Shown: one piece after another, positions 34,015 through 45,831 of the stretch
Layout: each line of letters starts with the position of its first letter
Numbering within the stretch: position 1 is the first letter of the stretch
DNA from: Gymnopus androsaceus JB14
Lineage: Eukaryota > Basidiomycota > Agaricomycetes > Agaricales > Omphalotaceae
Length of the DNA: 64,000 bases
NCBI GenBank assembly: GCA_009733575.1
Contig: ML769383.1
Span: 124,001 to 188,000, forward strand
Direction of reading: 5' to 3'
The notes under the pieces: model-generated
Told to the model about the DNA's origin: nothing
What the model saw: only the letters and a program-made list of their open reading frames with translations
Database searches by the model: none
Position numbers and translations under genes: made by a program

Positions 34015-37000
34015 ATGGCTCTGGCCGTTGTCCTCCTTGCCCTCTCTTTATTCGTTCCTCGTCTGGTAGATGCTTCCCCGTACAATGAACAGCTAAAGGC
34101 CTATAATCTGAATGTCAACCAAAATGCTACGGATGCCACAGAATACTTTACGACTAGAGCTAACCAGACTTATAATCCATCTCCGAGCAATTGGCGAGAG
34201 TTGCCAGGTAAGTGCGGAGAGAGGAGGTGCGCGAAGCAGAGGTACTCACAGCCAAAATCTCCTCCCCTTCTAGTTTATACAATATTGATGGACAAGTGGG
34301 CTAATGGTGACCCAACCAACGACAATTACTTTGGTACCATGTATCGAGTCGGACTATCGGGAAACTCAACTTCGTTTCGGAGGAGATTTAAAAGGTCTCG
34401 TATCACGATTGGACTACTTGCAGGGCATGGGGGTTAAAACCATCTATATCTCTGGAACGCCGTTCCTGAACATGATATGGCAGGCCGATAGTGGGTGCAT
34501 TGTGCCATTTCTGGCATTTCCAAAAACTCTAATCACTTTTTACGCAGGTTATTCACCCTTTGGACTTTTCTGTACTCGATCCTCACTGGGGTACTTGGGA
34601 CGACTGGGTTACGACAATCGATGAAATCCATCGCTCGGGGCATGTATTTCATGGCCGATCTTACTATTGGGACTATGAGCAGTCTTATTGGGTTTAAAGG
34701 GTGCGTTGAGTCTTCTTCCGCTACTTACCCGTGTTCATCTTGGCATATTAGATTTCTCAACACCACAGCCCCATTCACTCTATCCGAATACGACGCCGAG
34801 TGGCTCAAACCAGGATACATACCGTGGAATTTCACCGAGTACAAGGACTTCCAGGCAAGCCGCGGACGTTCTTTCTTAGTGCTGTCTTCCTTAACTGACG
34901 TACGCCGTGGAGTAGATCAGTAATGTACGCAACACTTCTTGCGTTCTACCCCAGTTCTGGAACGAAGATGGAACCATCGTTAATGTGACCTCGAACGGCT
35001 GCCTCGAGTCCGACTATGATCAATACGGGGACGTTGAGGCGTTTGGAGTCTTCCCGGATTGGGAGCGCCAGCTATCAAAGTTTGCTTCGGTGCAAGATCG
35101 TTTGCGAGAGTGGAATCCATCGGTAATGGCGAGGCTGACGACGTTTTCATGCATGGTTATCACTGCGCTGGATATCGACGCTCTTCGTATAGACAAATCG
35201 CTGCAGGTCACCTTGAACGCTTTAGCTGAATGGTCTAATGTTACTCGTGAATGTGCTCGTAAGCTTGGAAAGGACAACTTTTATATTGCGGGTGAGTGTC
35301 TATCGCGCTTCAGCTCTCGAACGTGGTACTCACGTCTTTCAAGGCGAAGTCACTGATGGTGATACATTTGGGTCACTCTACCTGTGAGTTGGTCTGCTAT
35401 TGCCCCAATTTCTTACTTATGATAATCATTATCCAGCGGTCGAGGGCGTGCTCCGAGCATGCGCCCCGCCAATCTCTCCGTCGCTGCAAACATCACCTCG
35501 GACATGTCCCAGTACTTCCTCCGTGATCCCGGGCTCAACGCTATCGATGGATGTGCATTCCACTACTCCGTCTATCGTTCGTTAACCTCGTTCCTCGGTA
35601 TGGACGGTAACTTGCAGGACGCATTTGACCTTTCTCCCGACTTTGTTACGGCTTGGAACGAGATGTTCGTTGATAATGATTTTCTGAACGCCAACACAGG
35701 CGAGCTGGATCCAAGACATATGTTTGGTACTAGTAACTTTGATGTGTTCCGATGGCCTAGTCTTTCGAATGGAACTTACCGAGGTGCTCTGGGAACCTTC
35801 GTAACGTCGATGCTCATGCCTGGGCTTGTCATGGTAAGTGTATTTTACCGATCGAACACTGTCCGTGTTAACCCACTATTTCAGTACTACTATGGCGAGG
35901 AACAAAACTTTTATGTATACGACTCGACAGCGAACAACTATCTCTACGGGTGAGTATACTTTGATGCGTATGAACTACCAGACTAACGTCCACTTCTAGT
36001 CGTCAAGCAATGATAGCTAATCCAAGCCTGGAAACGACACGGATGCTATCAACTAGGATCCCAGCAGTATTTCAACATGCCTCTCGGTCGAGCTCTCATC
36101 GGCTGCGACGATGATTGGAATGCTTTGGACCACTTTGACCCAACTGCACCAACCCGTCGTCTCTTTACGCAATTCAATTTCCTCCGCAGCACCTACTCTG
36201 CACTGCTAGACGGCTTCAGTCTTACTGTCCTTGGAAACTGGACTTATCTCATCGAGCGTCCCGGATCCGGTGGTGTACCTACTGAAATGGGTTTATGGTC
36301 CATTTCTCGGTCTGCTATGCCTGGAGTCCAGACCTTGAACGGGACGCACAACGATACGGTATGGCTGTTTATGACGAACCAGAACGCCAGCGAGACTTGG
36401 TCGTTTGATTGTTTGGGGCCTTCGTGGATCTCTTCGCCTTATCAAGCAGGGACTGTTGTGCGGAACCTGCTTTACCCCTATGAGAACTACACCTTACAGC
36501 AGTCGTTGTCGCCTTACTTCAACAATGGCCAGGCTCCTTACTTTGGATGTGTGGAAACTATCACGATGGATCCGTATGGATTTAAAGTACTTGTATTGGA
36601 TACCGAATGGACCGAAACGCCTCCTGCGTTGACTGCTTTCACCCCGGGCATGATGCTCGTATCCTTGCTGATTCGAGTGGCTCGATGTCCATCAATATTT
36701 CGTTGGAGTTTAGTACAGCTATGGATTGTGATAGTGTCACCAGCAGTGTCAGTCTGAACATGTCAAGCTCGGGGCATGGGCCAACTCCTTCAATAACCAA
36801 CTGCTGTTTGCGGACCATTCACCAATAGCGCTACGGGCTCTATACAGAGCGTTTCGCAGACCGAGTGGGTTTGGAATGCGACAGTGGAGAACGTACCGGA
36901 TGGTATATTGACCTTGACTGTTGATAATCCATCGTCGGCTAGCGGACTTTCGACAGGGGTATGTCAAATTTCGAGATCTTCTAGTATGGCGGATTTTTAA

Positions 37001-40000
37001 CCCTTGTTTCGTACATAGGCGGTAGATCATCTTCTCTTGAGGAAAGGCCAATCCGGAAACGTCATGGTATTCCCTAACAATGATTACAATACTTCTGCCT
37101 TGGTGTTCAAGGAATGGCGAATACACCTTCACCCACTCTGCCTACGGCGCGGATATGTTTCGGTATTCAATAGACTTTGGCCAAACTTGGACCAACTATA
37201 GTAACTGGGAGGATACGACTACTTTGAACATGTCGTTCTTTGCTGATTCGAATATGTTCTGGGATGGGATTCATATCATGGTGCAATGTACAGTTTTCAG
37301 CTAAATTGTTGTCGATTGAAGCTGAACTAGGCTTAAATAGATTGGAGCCAAGCAACAATGTCTGTTGAAAATGTAGCGCATGCCGATTCGGGATACTCAG
37401 GCCCACCTCGAAGGGTCCCTCAGTTCCTCGCAAGAGGCGCGTTCAACGAATGGGGCAATGACGCCGGTGCGGATAGCCAATTCGCTTTGAACTCTGATGG
37501 CAAATGGGAGCTCAAGATCATGGCTGCGTGGCCTTCATACGTTCAGCTGAACGTTTTCGGCTTTGATATAGCTGACTACTACTACGGTGATGTGGACGAC
37601 GATGGTGTTCTTGACCGTCTTCCTCCCAATACAGAATCACCCAACTACGTCAATATGTCCGCACCTCCTTATCCCTCTCTCTCGTGGTCTATTCTGGTAG
37701 ACGATCAGACTTTAACGTGGACCCTCCAGCCTCGCGGAAAGGCGGTCATCAGCATGATTGTCTATGGCCTTCTTGTATCCATTCCCCTCATCACCGGTAC
37801 CCTTGCCGTTCTCATCTTTATGCTAACTTTCTATGGCATCGATTACAACAAATATGGTGTCTCGAAATCGAGATATTTCGCCATCTTTGGTGATCGCAAA
37901 AAGGCTCCCGCTTCAGATCTCGACAGTGAGCTTGCCTTGGTCGACAAGAAATTGTCTGTTCATGAAAGGAAGACACGCGAAATTATAGGTTGGCCGGAGA
38001 ATAAACATAAACGACGTATGGTCTTGATCGCCACATTGGAGTACGAGATCATGGACTGGAAACTTAAGGTCAAAATCGGCGGATTGGGTGTAATGTCCAG
38101 CTTGATGGGGAAGGCAATGACGGACGTTGATCTAATCTGGGTCGTTCCAAAGGTCAAGGACTTGGACTACCCTCCAGGCGATCCCGACGACCCCATCGAA
38201 GTTGTGATCTTTGGCGAATCATACCTCGTCGAAGTCGAGATTCACGTCTTTGATCATATCACCTATATCATCCTCGACAGCCCTGTCTTTCGTGCCCAGA
38301 CGAAATCCGATCCTTACCCGGCTCGAATGGACGACCTGAGCTCTGCCATCTTCTATTCGACTTGGAACCAAGCCATTGCTGCTACCATTCGTCGCTATCC
38401 CATGATTGACATCTACCATATCAACGACTATCATGGCGCACTTGCTCCCATCTATCTCCTGCCCAAAGTTTTTCCAGTCTGCCTCTCGCTTCATAATGCT
38501 GAATTCCAGGGGTTATGGCCTCTCCGCACCAAGGAGGAAGTCAACGAAGTTTGTTCTGCATTTAATATCACCAAGAAGAATTGCGTGAAGTATGTTCAAT
38601 TCGGAAACACCTTCAATCTTCTTCACGCCGCCGCTGCTTTCGTTAGTCTTCATCAGAAGAGTGTGGGGGTTGCTGGTGTTTCTGATAAATACGGAAAACG
38701 TAGTTGGGCTCGTTATCCGGCGCTTTGGACGTTAAAGCATGTCGACTCCCTGCCTAATCCAGATCCTACGGATATAGCTGCACTGGATGAGAATCCTGTC
38801 AAACCGCGAGGTATCAAAGCCGATCCAAAAGCTGAGGCGGCTCGGCCAGAATTGAAACGTCAAGCGCAAGAGTGGGCAGGTATCAAGCAGGACCCAAATT
38901 CGAACATGTTCGTATTTGTTGGGCGGTGGTCAAAGCAAAAAGGGATTGACCTCATTGCTGATGTTATGCCTGGCTTGTATGTTTCCTTCAATTGTTCTAA
39001 GAGATTACAGCTGACACGAATCTTAGAATGGAGAAGGACCAGTCTATTCAGCTTATCACCGTTGGTCCTGTCATTGACCTCTACGGTCGTCTTGCTGCAG
39101 AGAAGCTGGCACGTCTCATGGAGATGCATCCAGATCGTGTTTATTCAAAACCTGAATTCACAGCCCTTCCTCCGTATCTCTTCAGTGGCGCAGATTTTGC
39201 ACTGATCCCATCTCGCGATGAACCTTTTGGTTTGGTGGCAGTTGAATTCGGTAGAAAAGGTGCTCTTGGAGTTGGTAGTCGTCTCGGTGGCCTCGGGTTG
39301 ATGCCTGGATGGGTGGGTACATATCTGTACTGTGTGGAAATCCTCTGACCTTTTTGTGTCTATCGCAGTGGTTCCCGGTCGAATCAACCTCAACTTCGCA
39401 TATGTTGTCCCAACTGACCAAATCCATCAAGATGGCCCTCAAATCAACAGAAGAGGAGCGAGCTCTTCTCCGAGCTCGTTCTGCAGTTCAACGTTTCCCG
39501 GTCGTGGAATGGCGCCAACGCATCGAAGATTTTCATCGACGCAGCATCACGATAAGCCGCGAACTTCGCTCGAGAAAACGCATGGAAGCCTTCTGACGGA
39601 TACGGCTACATGGAGCCAGTGGATGAAAGTGATGACTGGGACCCAAGAGTGGAAATTTATCCTTCGCGCCAAGGTGTGACTCACAATTCGTCAGGGCTAA
39701 ACAGCCGCAATTCAAGCGCACGGGCATCTCTGGAGGCTCTAGTTCCAGTCACCAACGAGCCTATCAGTCTCTACTCCGTCCAAGACAATAATCGACTTTC
39801 GTACGCCTCAGACGACGCAAACGACGGTGATGATCTACATGCTACCCTAGATGGAATTTCTGAGAGTCATCCTACGGATTATGAAAACTTCCTCGAAAGG
39901 GTCAACCGAATGGTTGCAAGAGATCGACGTCGAATGCCTGATCCTTTCCTCGAAGGGAGCAGCGGAAGATTGCGACTTGGTGGACACTCTCGGTCAGAAT

Positions 40001-42118
40001 CATCAGAATCAATAGCTTCCATCGTTGATACAAAATCCAATTCTCCTTTGAACAAGGCGATAGCTTCGGTTAGTCCTTCCATTTATCACGGTTGAGCGAC
40101 TTTTGAACCGTTATCATTTATCAGTTCACGGATGCCGATGGTGATGTCACAGCAGCTTTTGTACATCGTCTAGGGAACCTCAACGGCAAGAATTCCGAAC
40201 ATGGACTTTCAATTGAGAAGTACTTGATGAAGAGCGAAGATGCCTTTTTTGAAAAAGTACGACGGAAAAGGTTATCCACTGCTAGCGCAAGTATAAGGTC
40301 CAAATCTTCGTTCTGGGGAAGTAGCGAGTCTTTAAGTGGTTCTTCTCAACCAAGCAGTATGTTTAGTCTTCCCTCTGTAACCAGAAGTATATTGACATTT
40401 TTTATCTAGCACCAGCGCACCCTCTTGAACCACTTCCATTCATTGATCCTGACCAACCCAGTACACTTCGAAAACAGGCTCCGGATGCCCCAATGAATCG
40501 GATTCAGATAGCACTATCTCGTGAGATTAAAGGGTGGCCTCTATATACCATTGTCATTGCTCTAGGACAGGTGTGCATCTTAGAACATCGTGCGGAATGC
40601 TCCCTGACCTTGCTTTTAGATGCTGAGCGCTACGAGCTTCCAAATGACTCTTTTGACTGGTCGGAACTGGCAAAGCAATATACAGCTGTACATTATCGGA
40701 GGCATATTCCTTCTGTCTTCTGTTGTATGGTATCCACTCTGTCGTATCAAACCAGCGCGATATGCTCTTTCTTTACCCTGGATCTTCTTTGGCATTGCAT
40801 TTTTCTTGATTGGGCTACCTTCTGTCAGCAGTGCACTGAATCCAGCGCACACTGTCCTGTCCAACGTCGCAACTTGGTGTTATGCTATTGCATCGGCAGC
40901 GGGATTCTTGTTCTTTGCTTTGAACTTTGGGGAGGAAGCGGTATGTGATCTTGCTGCAGTCCGGTTTTAATTGCGATTGATGGTTTTTTAGGGTGCCGCC
41001 ACCGAGGTATGGGTTTTCAGAGCATGTATAGTTCAAGGCTCCCAGCAAGTATGGGTCGCGGCTTTGTGGTATTGGGGATTTACGCTGAATAACGAGGCTG
41101 CCTCCTACACGCCGCCATGGTGGCTTTGTGTCATTGTTTGGCCATTATCCTTCATGAGTTTCTTGTTTGGATTTATTCTGTATTATGGTCTGCCAGGTAA
41201 AGACTTGTTTCTTGTCCACATGAAATGTATGTTAACCTTATTTGATACAGAATACTATCGTCAAACACCTCCAAAAGTCTCACACTTCCTGACAACCTTG
41301 TTCCGTCGAAAGTTGGTGATATGGTTCCTCATTTCTGAAGTACTGCGCGATTATTGGTTGAGCGGAGTAAGCCACTTTTGTTTCCCAATACGACGCAATT
41401 GCTGATACCCGGTTTCCTCTAGCCTTATGGTTTGAATTGGACATATCTCTGGAATGTGAACATTCCGAAGTTGCACATCTTCTTCCTTATTTTGGTATTC
41501 TTTGTCGGAGTGTGGGCGGTAGTTCTCGCTGTGTTAAGCCACTTCAGCAAAACCCATACATGGCTCCTTCCTGTGTTTGCAGTCGGTCTAGGTGCTCCTA
41601 GGTGGTGTCAGGTATGTTGATTGAAATATCTTTGATGTCATGCTGACCGTATAAACAGATGCTATGGGGAACATCTTCGTTGGCTACATACGTCCCTTGG
41701 GGAGGGAATGCTGGACCATATCTCGGAGTTGGGCTGTGGCTTTGGCTCGGAGTATTAGATGCCGTTCAGGGTGTCGGGCTCGGAATGATTCTGCTCCAAA
41801 CGCTTTCTCGACTACATGTTACTGCCACCCTGGCATTCTCTCAGATCATTGGTTCTGCGGTGGTTATGATAGCTCGCGCCACTTCTCCGGACGGAATAGG
41901 ACCTGGGCCCGTTTTCCCGAATCTTGGGACATGGGATCCTGCAGACGGACTGCAGGGTTCACCGATCGTTGAGCCGATGTTTTGGGTTGCACTGGGATGC
42001 CAGCTTATTATTGTCGCTGGTTACTTTTGGTTCTACCGTCGAGAAGAACTTGGTACGTGTCTAGTTTTTTTTGGCATACCACCGCTGATGTGTAATTGCC
42101 TCTACAGCTCGACCTTGA
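34015..42118 (+). CDS. ags1: Cell-wall alpha-1,3-glucan synthase
   Basis: Giant membrane enzyme that makes cell-wall alpha-1,3-glucan. The ATG at 34015 opens a signal peptide ([20 protein letters not shown]). Extracellular GH13 transglycosylase domain: [34 protein letters not shown] nucleophile block (read [19 protein letters not shown]), [15 protein letters not shown] transmembrane segment follows ([20 protein letters not shown]). Cytosolic GT5 glycogen-synthase-like domain: [20 protein letters not shown] (nucleotide-sugar loop), [74 protein letters not shown] Ser-rich linker and about ten C-terminal membrane helices complete it, ending at TGA 42116-42118. More than twenty introns, one GC-AG (34855-34915). 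Eight single-base frame breaks, seven of them at 34.3-37.1 kb in the GH13 half; the GT5 exon is intact. Confidence 0.9.
34855..34915 (+). other. GC-AG intron in ags1
   Basis: The exon end TACAAGGACTTCCAG is followed by GCAAGC, and the intron closes with a branch-like CTTAACTGAC and GTAG. Splicing joins EYKDFQ to [15 protein letters not shown] in phase 0, matching the family. No GT donor gives this join. Confidence 0.7.
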
Positions 42119-42609
42119 AATGGCGTAGTTTTTTGGACTATCGAATCTATTGGACTTTTTGTGTATCTTTACGGACTTCTATTGAGACGATCTTGCATAT
42201 ATCTTATCTGTACATTTCATGCTTGTTGTAACTTGGGGCATTTTGGACAATCTATTGTATTTAGTATACGATATATTCTTGATACATCTGTGCAAGAAAA
42301 ATACAAATGTGCGAATGGTGATACATAAATGGACGTACATCATGTACATTCGAAAGCAGAGAGAAAACCAAAAGGAAGAGAAGAGTAGAATCCATTGAGG
42401 AACAAGCAGCATACAACGCAGTCCAATCAGATCCACAAACACTAATTTAATGACCACCGAACAATGCTCTAGCGCGCGCTCTCAGGTTCCGGAAGGATTA
42501 CACCAAGATTATACTTGGGTTCGTAACCAGACGATGCACTATGGCAGAACCACGACGCTTAGTCGGAACTGGTGAGGTGTCATGCCGGGGTAAGCATATG
42601 ACGGATATA
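42119..42609. other. Intergenic, ags1 3' flank
   Basis: 490 bp without conserved coding sequence on either strand. AT-rich at first, then mixed. A GGTTCGTAACC stretch near 42,510 faintly recalls a tRNA T-arm, but no cloverleaf forms. Confidence 0.4.
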
Positions 42610-43820
42610 CCGAGTCGGTGAGGAGTGGTATACGAACAGACTTCGACAAATTCAAAGACGCCTAGATTGTTGCCCATGGTGGTACATTCCGTATCATTAT
42701 AAAAAGTCCTATGTATTATATGTACAACTAGATCAGCTATTATGAGCTAGTCACTGTAATCTTGGGCATATCAGTCCGACGAAGACTCGGATCAGAGGGT
42801 GAGCCTTCGTCAGTCGTCACTATCTTCGCCAACACCAAACAACTCTTCCCGCTCATCCCAGACATTCGCTAATTGTATGGATTTATTTGCAGGCTGTTTG
42901 TGAGGTTGGTGCTGATGGTGGGTTGGAAGGAGCTGGGTGCCTGCTGTATCATCTTCGTCGTCGTCAGAGAGAGCATCCATATCCAAAGGTCGGTACAGTC
43001 GCGTAATCTAATGATAAATTTCTGTTAGCAGGGTTCGCACAACAAGGAAGAGTATAATGAACATACCTCTCTCCTGCGACGGTAATAACGCTCCATATGA
43101 TAGGCAAGATATAAACCAATAGAAGAGCCAAGGAGATTTGCCTGAAAGCAAATGTTAGCCACGGAATAAGCAAGCGGATTGGTATATACCATCACGTCGC
43201 CAATTTGGAATTCCTTGTACTGCGGCGAATTATGAGACTCAGAATAAAAAGACAGAACGATCAACACTAACAGGAAGCATCGACTGAACAATCTCACTCA
43301 ATATCCCACCACAAAAAAAACAGGTAAATCCTGTGAGTATCAACCCCGAATGACGCCAAAACCATATTCGCCTGGAATCTCTATACACAGTGCAGCAATT
43401 TGAACAAGTCGTTTCCTATGTAAAAGCAGATATCAGCACAAGAACAAGACAACTCACTCTTCCACGTCAAAGATAAAGTAGAACACAGTAGTGGCGATGA
43501 AAAAGCATATAAAGTGGAGGAGTTTGTCGTTTAACGGAAGAGAATGGGAAAAGTTGGTGAAACCCAGAAAGCCTAGGATCAGCATTGTGATGAATGTGAA
43601 GGCAATGAACCACTGTGAATAGGTGAGTAAGCTTGTGCGCAATTGGGGAATTCGAAATGGCTCACTGGTCGGAGTCTAATGGGGAGGTCGTAGTTTAAGG
43701 GTAATCGTACAGGATACGATTTCATTGCGAGCTTCAACAACCTGTGGAGAAACTTGCGCTTTTCTGCCATTTGGGGCATTGGATCCTGCCAGCAAATCGA
43801 GTGGTTGTCGTGGCCGAGAG
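42610..43820. repeat. Right direct repeat bracketing ags1
   Basis: Counterpart of 32,735-33,410. It starts with a copy of the last codons and stop of the Mmc1-like gene (GACAAATTCAAAGACGCCTAG at 42,645-42,665), although no such gene precedes it here. It continues through the intact VanZ-like gene. Confidence 0.82.
42810..43779 (-). CDS. VanZ-like family membrane protein
   Basis: Small multi-pass protein of the VanZ-like family; function in fungi unknown. Exons join as SYPVRLPLNYDLPIRLRP / WFIAFTFITMLILGFLGFTN..LNDKLLHFICFFIATTVFYF / (membrane segment with TGFTCFFCGGILSEIVQS) / YKEFQIGDVM / ANLLGSSIGLYLAYHMERYY / ITRLYRPLDMDALSDDDEDD. About four membrane helices. The motif NDKLLHFICF (His in the first helix pair) and the Gly-Ser of the last helix are the family hallmarks. 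The acidic C-terminal tail ends WDEREELFGVGEDSDD, TGA at 42810-42812. Possible starts are 43779, 43770 (MAEKRKFL) or 43728 (MKSYPV). Divergent from the MYND gene. A broken duplicate lies at 32788-33410. Confidence 0.78.
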
Positions 43821-43969
43821 TGGGTATCAAAAGCAGTGTCAATAGCGGGCAGTAGCGCTCATGATGGGCGCTTATCTCCTTTAAGTTGGATTTGGGCGTT
43901 AGAGTTCTCACGCCACTCAATTCTGAGACACTCGAATTCTTAACGCGCCCTACGAATATCGCGTATATA

Positions 43970-45649
43970 ATGTCGCGTCAGGAGCTAAAGCCTTATACTG
44001 GGCCATACACCGGTGGGTTGAAAATGACGCGCGAAATGCTTCGATCTGAACAGCCAGTGGAATCCTTACATCAATCAAGGATAAAGGGCAAACGTTGAGG
44101 GGCTTATATCAGGATGGTCAGTATACATACGCAACAATGAACTTTGAGGATTGAAAAATGTTATATGTAGAGGCGCGCAACTGGGATCCGAAGAAGCTCT
44201 CGAAATTCGGCTTGGCCTGCTACTTTGGAATGCTTGAAGCAGTAGTGAAAGTAAGTGGTTCAATTTCGGTTCAATTGTCGGCTAATGAGAACAGATGGTT
44301 CAGTCTGGTGCTGCCCCTCTGCTAAATTCTCATGAAACTCCCTATCACTGGGACTATCTGAGCATTATCGTCTTTGGTGCCCAACGCGTTAGTCACCCGT
44401 CGGGCCTCAAACATCTCGAATGCCTCGAATTCCTTTTAGCTCGCGGAGTGCCTCCCAATTCTCAAGACATCGTTGGATCTACCGCTCTTCATCATGCTTG
44501 CACAGGTCAGACTACAAATAAACCTGACCCCGAAACTCTCGCGGAACTGTTGACCAAGCCTCATCTTCCCCAATCCAACAAAATAGCTCCACTTATCCGT
44601 TCATTGATCAAGCATGGGGCCAATGTAGACCATCAGAATCGATATGGCGAAGTGGCGCTGTTTTCTGCCTTTCCGTCTAATAACATCGAAGTTATAGATA
44701 TCCTTCTTGAGAATGGGGCAAGTCTAGATATACCAGAGGCTGATGGAATTACTCCTCGCAGTTTCTTCGTCAGGTACGGTCCTCAGGTAACGGCTTGCGT
44801 TTCCAAATGGATTAGGAAACGCGAAGGCACCGACGCGCCGAGAGAAGGGGGTCAAAGGCGGTGCGGTGGGATAGGTTGTAGCAAGCAAGGCTCAGAGAAG
44901 GAAGGAAAGAGCACGCTTATGCTCTGTTCTAGATGTCAGGTGGAGAGGTATTGCTCGACCGAGTGTCAGAGTGCGTTTCCTTTCTTTCATTTCTTCACTT
45001 ATACTTACATGCTTATGCTTATCGGTAATTGCCAGAAAAAGCCTGGCCAGTGCACAAGAAAATCTGCAAACCTTTCGACACAAGCACCACTGTCGTTCTG
45101 AAACCAAGCTATCGGAAGGGTGGAACGGTTCAACCTCTAGCAAGCCTCACACGATCCGTTTTCGGTTATGACAAGGACCATCCTACTCCAGACAGCTTCT
45201 ATCGCGGTGCTCATATTCCGCAGACAAAGTCCGGGAAGGGGAAGGGACATGGCAAGGGTGCCAAGTCGGCCGCTGGAAAGTCTGATCAGAAGTTCGAACC
45301 AAAAAACCTCATTATCAAGGTACAAGTTCAGCTCAAACAGGAGACACTGTATGGACCGATGCAGGATAATGGCTCGTATGATTCGGGAAGATTCGACGCC
45401 AAGGGCGATTTGCTCGTGTATACCAAGAAGAGGGACTTTGTTTGTATGATAACCAGGGCGGAGCAAGGTAGTGTGGATTTCGAGTCGTCAAGCGCTGCAG
45501 GGGTGTGCGTCGGCGAGAAGGCATTTGATAGGCTTGTGCAAGTGGTGCTGAACAAAGGTGTTGGTAAAGCGTATTTTGCAGCAGTTCTCAATTCGGAAAA
45601 GGAGTTGGTGGTGAAGGTGGGGGAAGTACTCGCTGAGCAGCCATTTTGA
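43970..45649 (+). CDS. Ankyrin-repeat / MYND zinc-finger protein
   Basis: Likely protein-interaction adaptor. The ATG at 43970 (MSRQELKPYTGPYTGGLKMT). Three or four ankyrin repeats follow: LECLEFLLARGVPPNSQDIV, GSTALHHACT, LIRSLIKHGANVDHQNRYGE, VIDILLENGASLDIPEADG. Then a MYND finger: CGGIGCSKQGSEKEGKSTLM, LCSRCQVERYCSTECQ / KKAWPVHKKICK, with the full Cys/His set across an intron. A Gly/Lys-rich spacer and a beta-rich C-terminal domain (KNLIIKVQVQLKQETLYGPM, DLLVYTKKRDFVCMI) finish it. The stretch near 44,070 seems to lack one base: LHQ must shift frame to continue as IKDKGQTLRGLYQDG. Stop at 45647-45649. Agaricomycetes have many MYND proteins of this plan; partners are unknown. Confidence 0.8.
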
Positions 45650-45831
45650 CCCATGCGCATTGTTATTGGAAGGAAGATTCAGTGAACGGCATTGTACATA
45701 CTTGTAACTCAACAGACCATTAAACAAGGATTCACAGACCATTCGCAGGTGGAAGTAAAAATAAATTGAAGTTCGATACTTGATTGCCGCCGAAGTGAGC
45801 ATGCGTGTCTGTTTTCTTTTCACTATTTTCA

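Noticed and set aside
42480..42560. Possible tRNA (GGTTCGTAACC T-arm-like string)
   Set aside because: I could not form an acceptor stem or D-arm at proper spacing.
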